Shown here: positions 1 through 5,388 of the stretch, piece after piece | Layout: every line of letters starts with the position of its first letter | How positions within the stretch are numbered: position 1 is the first letter of the stretch | Assembly (NCBI GenBank): GCA_900766925.1 | Contig: CAAFXG010000169.1 | Span: forward strand, 1-7,643 | DNA: 7,643 bases | From: Lachnospiraceae bacterium | GTDB lineage: Bacteria > Bacillota > Clostridia > Lachnospirales > Lachnospiraceae | Reading direction: 5' to 3' | Program-made: the position numbers and the translations under genes | Notes under the pieces: generated by a model | Told to the model about the DNA's origin: nothing | What the model saw: only the letters and a program-made list of their open reading frames with translations | The model's database searches: none

Positions 1-47
1 AGAGGTCTATGGTATAGATCAAAACATGGTACAGTAGTTAGTAACAA

Positions 48-106
48 GGTGGCTCTGTTTGTCCGGAATGGTGGCTCTCGCCACACCGGACAGGCGGCTC
101 CGCCGC
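48..106. repeat. Three tandem 22-23 bp repeats, probable transposon end
   Basis: Three imperfect units start at 48, 70 and 93. Each opens with GGTGGCTCT (GGCGGCTCC in the third), and the first two carry CCGGA about 15-16 bases later (63-67 and 86-90). The repeats also fold: TGTCCGG (60-66) pairs with CCGGACA (86-92) around an inner GTGGC/GCCAC stem (71-75 and 80-84), and GCGGC/GCCGC (94-98 and 102-106) forms a second small hairpin. Tandem short repeats just beyond the ATPase gene are what one expects of transposase-binding sites at the end of an element that encodes a DDE transposase plus an ExeA/IstB-type ATPase. The sequence and spacing are seen directly; the role as transposase sites is inferred from the neighbouring ATPase remnant. 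The outer boundary and target duplication are not visible. Confidence 0.6.
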
Positions 107-111
107 AACGT

Positions 112-182
112 AATATTCAAATCGTCTTAATTAAGAAGGTCATTACAAAATCATGACCTTTGAACCTTAAGAATTGAATATT
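112..182. repeat. Long nested inverted repeat (hairpin) after the ATPase remnant
   Basis: Three blocks pair in nested order: AATATTCAA (112-120) with TTGAATATT (174-182), TCTTAA (125-130) with TTAAGA (167-172), and AAGGTCA (136-142) with TGACCTT (154-160), leaving an 11-base loop at 143-153. It begins four bases past the stop codon (186-188) of the minus-strand ATPase remnant, so on that strand it could act as its transcription terminator. It has no clean T-run, so it could equally be a structural part of the transposon end. Confidence 0.55.
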
Positions 183-185
183 GAA

Positions 186-488
186 TTATCCAAGTGCCTG
201 CTCATTGACTGCAGCAAGGATTACCTCTGCATCGATAACTTTTTTCGTAGCTGGTATCCAGCCTTAAGTGCAGTGGTCATAACATTGTCGATTAGTCTTG
301 GATTGCCTTTGTAATATCCAGATATAGCAGTCAGGGCATCTTCGCCAATGATGGATTCTGATCCAACGGCAGATTTGATTTTATGTTTTATGTATTCGCA
401 TATCTCATCGGGATTTATCCCTGCAAAGCTATAGTGCACAGTCGTCAATGATCATGATGAGATGGGTAGATTCACCTATAAAATGTTA
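186..488 (-). pseudogene. Remnant of ExeA/TniB-like AAA ATPase of a transposon (C-terminal part)
   Basis: This is the broken 3' end of a transposition-helper ATPase of the ExeA type, which normally works beside a DDE transposase in target choice. Three pieces remain on the minus strand. Positions 432-485 encode a short stretch with THLIMIIDDCAL, which looks like a Walker B strand, closed by TAG at 429-431. A second piece, in another frame (about 224-448), carries SFAGINPDEICEYIKHKI and GNPRLIDNVMTTAL, typical of the C-terminal lid of this family. The third, back in the first frame after the A6 run near 238-243, reads KKVIDAEVILAAVNEQALG and stops at 186-188. About 60 residues between Walker B and the lid seem to be missing, as is everything before Walker B, including Walker A. 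No start codon is meaningful. Family identity rests on recalled motifs; the lid and tail are convincing, the Walker B piece less so. Confidence 0.75.
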
Positions 489-509
489 ATTAATATTGAG
501 CATTTTCAT

Positions 510-564
510 ATTGACAATTGCATTCATAACCAATCGGAGACATGACGCATTGACAATTGGTTAT
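510..564. promoter_or_regulatory. Direct and inverted repeats upstream of the AAA-nuclease gene
   Basis: An 11-base sequence, ATTGACAATTG, occurs twice, at 510-520 and 549-559, with a 39 bp period. ATAACCAAT (526-534) is the inverted copy of ATTGGTTAT (556-564). Both copies contain TTGACA. From the second (550-555) a 17-base spacer leads to TAAACT (573-578), which would be a weak -10. A TATAAT is present at 562-567 but lies too close to that TTGACA to pair with it. This region lies 55-110 bases before the start codon at 619, a reasonable place for a promoter with an overlapping operator. The repeats are seen directly; the regulatory role is inferred. Confidence 0.35.
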
Positions 565-618
565 AATTGTTTTAAACTATTATCCATAGACACATGAATT
601 ACGGGAGATATCAGCAAT

Positions 619-1077
619 ATGGATAATAGACAAAACAGAATCAACGAAATAGAATCTCGTCTAAATGAACTCCCTAAGGGCTGCCTAACTTATAAAAATA
701 TTAATGGAAAGGCACAGCCATACCTGCAGTGGACGGAAGGTAGCAGGTCACATAGTGCCTACATTAAGGTCTCAGAACGTGAGAAAATTCTTCTTGAGCT
801 TGACGAAAGACGTAGTCTTTCGGAAGAACTTGAGCTGCTTAAGTGTTATCAGGATAGAATAGTAGAGATTCTGAAGCGAAATCCATTTTTGACGGGTAAT
901 CCTGCCACAGGTACGCAGAGCTTTGAGGAGATAATAACTAAGAATAGTTTGTATGTTGATAAAACTTCGTTTATCACAGATTGGTGGAATGATAATAAAA
1001 AGATAACGCTTATTACAAGACCGAGAAGATTCGGTAAGACGCTTTTGATGGATACGGTTTCTTGTTTTTTCTCATAA
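619..1077 (+). CDS. N-terminal fragment of the AAA-ATPase_like protein
   Basis: This 152-residue fragment has two parts. Residues 1-90 are charged and largely helical, with LPKGCLTYKNINGKAQPYL near 18-36 followed by a basic, coiled-coil-like stretch. A similar LPKG...Y...G...YLQW pattern occurs in small DUF6788-like proteins of Lachnospiraceae, and here it seems fused in front of the ATPase. Residues from about 97 begin the ATPase domain: SFEEIITKNSLYVDKTSFI (about 102-120) and the atypical Walker A loop RPRRFGKT (134-141), where GKT binds nucleotide phosphate. The fragment ends after SCFFS at the frameshift, so alone it has Walker A but no Walker B and should not be an active ATPase. Confidence 0.75.
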   Translation: MDNRQNRINEIESRLNELPKGCLTYKNINGKAQPYLQWTEGSRSHSAYIKVSEREKILLELDERRSLSEELELLKCYQDRIVEILKRNPFLTGNPATGTQSFEEIITKNSLYVDKTSFITDWWNDNKKITLITRPRRFGKTLLMDTVSCFFS

Positions 1078-1114
1078 GTATGAGGGAAGAAGTGAGCTTT
1101 TTGAGAAGCTTAGT

Positions 1115-2623
1115 GTGTGGAAGAACCCTGATATGAGACAGTATCAGGGGAGGTATCCGGTTATATTTATTAGTTTTATAAATGTAAGTGGCAGAACCTT
1201 TGAGGAAGCTGTTTTAGGGATGGGAAGTACCATTGCTATGGTGTATAGACAGCATGATTATCTTATGGATAGTGATAAGCTCACCGGGCAGGATAAAAAT
1301 AAATATCAGGATATTATGACCATGCTTGATTATGGTTTCAGGAGTGGTGTTACAACAGAATATATTCAGGCTTGTGAGAGTTCATTAAGGACTTTGTCAG
1401 AGCTTTTGACGAAGCATTTTTCTAAGAAGACTATTATCCTTGTCGATGAGTATGATACTCCGCTCAACGAAGCTTATGTTCGTGGATATTGGAATGAGAT
1501 GTGCATATTTATGCGAGAGCTTTTTTCTTCATTATTCAAGTATAATCCATGTCTTGAGAGGGGACTTATTACTGGAATTACAAGAGTTGCCAAGGAGTCT
1601 TTGTTTTCAGGTCTTAATAACCTTGAGGTGTGTTCGATATTTTCTGATAAATATGCTGATTGCTGTGGATTTACAGAGCAGGAGGTGTTTGATATACTCG
1701 ACTGCCATGATATGGATGAAAAGCAGAGGATTAAGGATAATTATGATGGCTTTACAATCGGAGGAATAACTGATATATATAATCCATGGTCTATATCCTG
1801 CTATCTGGATGAGAGACAGATACTCGCTTATTGGGTGAATTCCGGAGGTATGGGTCTTGTGTCTGACATTATGAAAAAAGGCTCTGCAGTTATGAAAGAG
1901 GATTTAGAGGTACTCATATCCGGTGGTTCGGTAAGCAAGACCTTAGATGAGAATATTACCTTTACGGAGCTTGACAGGGATGAAAATACTTTGTGGATGC
2001 TTCTTGTCATGTCCGGTTATCTCAGGGCTGATAATGTACAAAAGGAGCATTTAATAACCTGTGATTTATCTATAACCAATAGGGAAACCGTTTTTGGATT
2101 TAGGAAGATGATAAGGGCATGGTTTAATTCTGAAAGTGGTTCTTATAATGATTTTTGTAATGAGCTTTTGCGTGGTGATGTAGAGGGTATGAATTATTAC
2201 ATGAGTGATATCGTACCAGACATGATTAGTATATATGATGTCGGTAATAAGCCTTCATCCAGAGTTCCGGAGCGCTTTTACCATGGTCTGGTTTTAGGAC
2301 TTATGGTCGAGCTTAGGGATAAATATCGTATAACCTCTAATAGAGAGAGCGGTTTTGGGCGTTATGATATAATGCTGTTACCTCTTGTGGATAAGCTGGA
2401 TGGAATAATTATAGAGTTTAAGGTTAGGAATCCTAAGACAGAGGGTAGTCTTGATGTAACTGCCCGAAATGGTCTTGCTCAGATTGAAGAGAAAAATTAT
2501 CAGGCGGAGCTTGTTGCACAGGGAATACCTGAGAGTAGGATAAGGAAGTATGCGTTTGCTTTTGAGGGGAAGGAAGTTCTTATTATTTACAGTTCTTCTG
2601 CTTCCGCGCCACAACTACGATGA
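1115..2623 (+). CDS. C-terminal fragment: AAA Walker B region and PD-(D/E)XK nuclease-like domain
   Basis: ATG 1115 is only the first in-frame ATG; homology already starts at 1073 and no good ribosome binding site is evident, so this is the downstream part of the split gene rather than a gene of its own. Numbered from 1115, Walker B is ILVDEYDTPL with D111 and E112, followed by the sensor-like GITRVAKESLFSGLNNL segment that marks this ATPase family. The C-terminal 130 residues carry the nuclease-fold signature: FGRYD with D418, then IIIEFKV with E434 and K436 (D...ExK). All key residues of this domain are present. It shares no visible pathway with the downstream sugar genes, although only 20 bases separate its stop from the next start. 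Confidence 0.75.
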   Translation: MWKNPDMRQYQGRYPVIFISFINVSGRTFEEAVLGMGSTIAMVYRQHDYLMDSDKLTGQDKNKYQDIMTMLDYGFRSGVTTEYIQACESSLRTLSELLTKHFSKKTIILVDEYDTPLNEAYVRGYWNEMCIFMRELFSSLFKYNPCLERGLITGITRVAKESLFSGLNNLEVCSIFSDKYADCCGFTEQEVFDILDCHDMDEKQRIKDNYDGFTIGGITDIYNPWSISCYLDERQILAYWVNSGGMGLVSDIMKKGSAVMKEDLEVLISGGSVSKTLDENITFTELDRDENTLWMLLVMSGYLRADNVQKEHLITCDLSITNRETVFGFRKMIRAWFNSESGSYNDFCNELLRGDVEGMNYYMSDIVPDMISIYDVGNKPSSRVPERFYHGLVLGLMVELRDKYRITSNRESGFGRYDIMLLPLVDKLDGIIIEFKVRNPKTEGSLDVTARNGLAQIEEKNYQAELVAQGIPESRIRKYAFAFEGKEVLIIYSSSASAPQLR

Positions 2624-2643
2624 AATAACGGGGGTACATTTAT

Positions 2644-3300
2644 ATGAATTTTGAACTTAATGCATCAATGATGTGTGCTGATTTTGGTAATTTAGAGAAA
2701 GAGGTAAGAGCCCTCGAGGCAGCAGGTATTGATTCCTTTCATATAGATATTATGGATGGTAGATACGTGCCTAATTATGCTATGTCGCTCAATGATATGA
2801 GGTATATTGCAAGTGCAACAAAAAAACCTCTCGATGTGCACCTGATGGTTGAACATCCAAATACACATATTCAATTGTTTTTGAATAATCTCAGGAAAGG
2901 AGATACCGTATACATACATCCTGAGGCAGAATATCATCCTTCAACAACACTGCAGAAGGTAATTGACGCAGGAATGATTCCCGGTATTGCGATTAATCCG
3001 GGCACATCTGTCGAAACAGTTTTTGAAATGTTAAGAATTGTAAAAAAGGTTCTTGTCATGTCTGTTAATCCCGGTAATGCGGGGCAGATGTATCTTCCTT
3101 ATGTGGGACATAAGATTGATAAGCTCCTGTCTTTGAGAGAGGAGATGGGCTTTGAATTATATTGGGATGGTGCCTGTGGAATGGATAGAATTCTTGAATT
3201 TGCACCTAAGGGGATTAAAGGATTTGTTCTTGGAACTACCGTGCTCTTTGGGAAAAATCGTCCTTATGGGGATATACTTAAGGAAATTAGAGCGATATAA
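2644..3300 (+). CDS. Ribulose-phosphate 3-epimerase family protein
   Basis: The 218-residue protein has the usual length of a ribulose-phosphate 3-epimerase, a TIM-barrel enzyme that interconverts D-ribulose 5-phosphate and D-xylulose 5-phosphate with a bound metal. The metal and acid/base residues expected of the family are in place: H33 and D35 in HIDIMDG, H66 in VHLMVEHP, and D175 in YWDGA. The phosphate-binding end GTTVLFG is also present. Differences from housekeeping enzymes are the mobile loop, VNPGNAGQ (141-148) instead of the usual VNPGFGGQ, and DGAC instead of DGG after the catalytic aspartate. It lies directly upstream of a cytidylyltransferase and a polyol-phosphate dehydrogenase, so it is probably a dedicated copy that sets the pentulose phosphate pool for CDP-pentitol synthesis. 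Another hexulose or pentulose phosphate substrate (AlsE-like) is possible. The ribosome binding site is weak: GGGGG at 2630-2634, 9 bases before ATG. Confidence 0.88.
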   Translation: MNFELNASMMCADFGNLEKEVRALEAAGIDSFHIDIMDGRYVPNYAMSLNDMRYIASATKKPLDVHLMVEHPNTHIQLFLNNLRKGDTVYIHPEAEYHPSTTLQKVIDAGMIPGIAINPGTSVETVFEMLRIVKKVLVMSVNPGNAGQMYLPYVGHKIDKLLSLREEMGFELYWDGACGMDRILEFAPKGIKGFVLGTTVLFGKNRPYGDILKEIRAI

Positions 3301-3394
3301 GCTATATTAGGCAGACTGATAAGTGATAATGCAACATAATTACAAATAAGTGAGGATGAAGTAAAGTCTATTTTAATGCATGAGGTAGGTTTAA

Positions 3395-4150
3395 ATGAAT
3401 ATATCAGTAATCCTTGCAGGTGGAACAGGTAGCAGGCTTGGAAGCGATATTCCAAAACAATACCTGAAAGCTGGCGACAAAATGATAATTGAATATTGCA
3501 TAGATACTATTTTAGAGAATGACAATGTTGATAGTCTGGTAATTGTTGCTGATGAAATGTGGAGGGAAGATATAACGTCGGCTGTTATATCGAATTCATC
3601 AGCTGCAGAGCATTGGCAAAATAAGTTTGTTGGCTTCTCAACACCAGGGGCTAATCGTCAATTGTCAATATGGAATGCGATGCAGGATATAAGACACTAT
3701 GTTTCTGATATGTCCAAAACAATAAATGATATACATCCTAATGTTGATAATACCGTATTAATCCATGATGCTGCAAGGCCTGGACTTACCGCTGAGTTAC
3801 TTGATAGTATGTATCTTGCTATTGCAGGACATGACGGAGTTATGCCAATACTTCCTATGAAGGATACTGTTTATTTATGTGATAATGGAAATAACATTTC
3901 CGGTTTGTTAGACAGGAGCAAGGTATTTGCCGGGCAGGCGCCTGAGTTATTTAAATTTGAACCATATTATAATGCATGCGAGGCACTTTTGCCTGATAAG
4001 ATATTAGTCATAAATGGTTCTACAGAACCAGCAATAATTGCAGGGATGGATATTGTAACTATTCCAGGAGATGAAGGCAATTACAAGATAACAACGAAGG
4101 TAGATTTAGATGAATTTATAAAACAGCTTAGTGTTACTGAAATTAAATAG
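3395..4150 (+). CDS. IspD/TarI-family cytidylyltransferase, probably pentitol-phosphate specific
   Basis: This 251-residue protein should transfer CMP from CTP to a phosphorylated polyol. The glycine-rich CTP loop LAGGTGSRLG with PKQY (residues 7-23; R14 and K21) is complete, HDAARP sits at 124-129, and NYKITTKVDL (229-238) is the C-terminal family signature. It is somewhat longer than IspD or TarI (about 230-240 residues), and where those have a short GG-x-x-R-x-x-S/T loop it reads STPGANRQLSIWNA (82-95). The housekeeping IspD role in isoprenoid synthesis is less likely because no IspF or other MEP gene is adjacent, while a TarJ-like dehydrogenase follows 57 bases later. The pair resembles TarI-TarJ, which makes CDP-ribitol, and the enzymes used for CDP-arabinitol in capsule loci. 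The product is inferred; the family call is firm. GAGG at 3382-3385 lies 9 bases before ATG. Confidence 0.85.
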   Translation: MNISVILAGGTGSRLGSDIPKQYLKAGDKMIIEYCIDTILENDNVDSLVIVADEMWREDITSAVISNSSAAEHWQNKFVGFSTPGANRQLSIWNAMQDIRHYVSDMSKTINDIHPNVDNTVLIHDAARPGLTAELLDSMYLAIAGHDGVMPILPMKDTVYLCDNGNNISGLLDRSKVFAGQAPELFKFEPYYNACEALLPDKILVINGSTEPAIIAGMDIVTIPGDEGNYKITTKVDLDEFIKQLSVTEIK

Positions 4151-4182
4151 GATTTAGGTTATGCCATAGTATTATGGGGCAA

Positions 4183-4199
4183 TCCTCAAATAAGGAGGA
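4183..4199 (+). promoter_or_regulatory. Small hairpin that can cover the ribosome binding site of the dehydrogenase gene
   Basis: TCCTC (4183-4187) can pair with GAGGA (4195-4199), which is part of the strong AGGAGG Shine-Dalgarno sequence at 4193-4198. The loop is seven bases. Pairing would mask the ribosome binding site of the gene starting at 4208. With only five pairs it may be weak or fortuitous. Confidence 0.25.
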
Positions 4200-4207
4200 A
4201 ATGGTTC

Positions 4208-5332
4208 ATGAATTTTGAAGATAAGAAAATGAAAGCATGGATTTTAAATGATATAGATGATTTTAGGTTAGGTGAACTAGATGTTCCGCCAATACAAGAT
4301 AATCAAGTATTAGTAAATGTTAAGGCGTGTGGCATCTGTGGTTCTGATATTCCAAGAGTATATGAAACAGGAGCACATGTTAAGCCTTTGGTAATTGGGC
4401 ATGAGTTTGCTGGACAGGTTGTAGAAACAGGAGCAAATGTGTCTGATAATTGGAAGAACAAGGCTGTGGGGATTTTCCCACTTATTCCATGTGGTAAATG
4501 CATGCCTTGTCTTAATAAACAATATGAAATGTGTCGTAATTACAGTTATCTTGGTTCAAGATGTAATGGTGGATTTGCTGAGTATGTTGCTGTTCCGGAA
4601 TGGAATTTGATAGAGCTTCCGGAAGGTGTTTCGTATGAAGAAGCAGCTATGCTTGAACCTATGGCTGTTGCGGTTCATGCTATGAGAAAGGCATTAAAAA
4701 ACAGTGGCTTGTGTGTAAAGAAAGAGCAGGATGAATGTTTTGAATCAAAAGAAGAAGTTAAGATTGCAGTTTGTGGTCTTGGAACAATTGGCTTACTTCT
4801 TACAATGTTCCTTAAGCAGGCAGGCTACAAGAATATATATGTGATTGGCAACAAGCAATTTCAATATGAAAAGGTCTGCGAATTAGGAATTGATAGTAGT
4901 AATTATTGTGACAGTAAGTCGACAAATGCTTCAGCTTGGATAGCATCTAAGACAGAAGGATCAGGTGTGAATATCTTTTTTGAATGTGTTGGTAAAAATG
5001 AAACTATAAACGAAGCTATTAATTGTACATGTCCGGCAGGAGCTGTTATGCTTGTGGGTAATCCATATTCTGATATGAACCTGGATAAGAATACATATTG
5101 GAAGATTCTGCGAAATCAGCTTGCCGTTCTTGGCACATGGAATTCTTCGTTCACACATGAAACTTCTGATGATTGGCACTATGTTGTTAAGTGTTTGGAA
5201 GCAAAACAAATTAATCCATCCAATTTGATTTCTCATCGCTATGACATTTATGACATTGAAAAAGGTTTTCATATCATGAGGGATAAATCAGGGGATTATG
5301 TTAAGGTTATGTGGGATAATATTGAAAAATAA
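4208..5332 (+). CDS. Zinc-dependent polyol-phosphate dehydrogenase (GatD/TarJ-like)
   Basis: This 374-residue medium-chain alcohol dehydrogenase most resembles galactitol-1-phosphate 5-dehydrogenase and the TarJ ribulose-5-phosphate reductase. Catalytic zinc ligands are visible as C44 (GICGSD), H65-E66 (GHEF) and E150 (LEPMAV); the structural zinc site is C95, C98, C101 and C109. GLGTIG (190-195) is the nucleotide-binding turn. The next strand ends IYVIGNKQ (209-216) with no Asp/Glu at the usual place, which favours NADP(H) over NAD(H), as expected for a reductase. A hydrophilic insertion of about 15-20 residues (about 166-183) precedes the Rossmann fold. Next to the cytidylyltransferase it probably reduces ribulose or xylulose 5-phosphate to a pentitol phosphate. 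A catabolic polyol dehydrogenase is the alternative, but no transporter or kinase is nearby. Start chosen at 4208 because AGGAGG (4193-4198) is 9 bases upstream; an ATG at 4201 is out of frame. Confidence 0.85.
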   Translation: MNFEDKKMKAWILNDIDDFRLGELDVPPIQDNQVLVNVKACGICGSDIPRVYETGAHVKPLVIGHEFAGQVVETGANVSDNWKNKAVGIFPLIPCGKCMPCLNKQYEMCRNYSYLGSRCNGGFAEYVAVPEWNLIELPEGVSYEEAAMLEPMAVAVHAMRKALKNSGLCVKKEQDECFESKEEVKIAVCGLGTIGLLLTMFLKQAGYKNIYVIGNKQFQYEKVCELGIDSSNYCDSKSTNASAWIASKTEGSGVNIFFECVGKNETINEAINCTCPAGAVMLVGNPYSDMNLDKNTYWKILRNQLAVLGTWNSSFTHETSDDWHYVVKCLEAKQINPSNLISHRYDIYDIEKGFHIMRDKSGDYVKVMWDNIEK

Positions 5333-5388
5333 AATACTGTATGATAATTTATATAGTATATTAGTATGCTTCTAACGAGGAATTCAAA

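Larger units (their letters stand above)
619..2623 (+). pseudogene. Frameshifted AAA-ATPase_like / PD-(D/E)XK nuclease family gene (whole locus)
   Basis: Taken as one gene this would encode about 668 residues: an N-terminal extension, an AAA-ATPase_like domain (PF09820 type) and a C-terminal PD-(D/E)XK nuclease-like domain (PF08011 type). Frame 1 runs from ATG 619 to TAA 1075-1077. The continuing protein (HKYEGRSELFEKLSVW) is read from 1073 in the +1 frame and stays open to TGA 2621-2623. The break falls right at a T6 run (1065-1070), so loss of one T or gain of two bases restores a single frame. No further stops or lost motifs follow over about 516 codons, so the lesion is very recent, a sequencing error, or bypassed by slippage. 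The biological role of the family is not established; its members are numerous and variable in gut Firmicutes and Bacteroidetes. A GGGAG at 603-607 lies 11 bases before ATG 619. Confidence 0.8.

Noticed and set aside
48..106. CRISPR array
   Set aside because: The units are contiguous, imperfect 22-23 bp repeats without spacers, and lie next to a transposon ATPase remnant.
1065..1077. Classic programmed ribosomal frameshift site
   Set aside because: TTTTTTC resembles a -1 slippery site, but the downstream frame needs a +1 shift (or loss of one base); no slow codon or downstream structure was evident.
1440..1769. 109-residue open frame inside the AAA-nuclease gene
   Set aside because: It overlaps the conserved Walker B region in another frame and has no ribosome binding site or recognisable motif; it is a shadow frame.
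3301..3394. Small gene or terminator in the 94-bp gap between the epimerase and cytidylyltransferase genes
   Set aside because: No open frame of useful length and no stem with a T-run was found; it looks like plain leader sequence ending in GAGG.
3395..4150. Annotation as the housekeeping MEP-pathway ispD gene
   Set aside because: Motifs are shared by the whole IspD/TarI family; the adjacent TarJ/GatD-like dehydrogenase and epimerase, the absence of ispF, and the altered 82-95 loop favour a polyol-phosphate enzyme.
4164..4177. CCATA-GTAT-TATGG hairpin between the cytidylyltransferase and dehydrogenase genes as a terminator
   Set aside because: The stem is only five pairs and no T-run follows, so it is unlikely to stop transcription inside the probable operon.
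5322..5357. Internal promoter before the membrane-protein gene (TTGAAA with TATGAT or TATAGT)
   Set aside because: The spacings are 12 and 24 bases, outside the useful range, in AT-rich DNA where such boxes are frequent.
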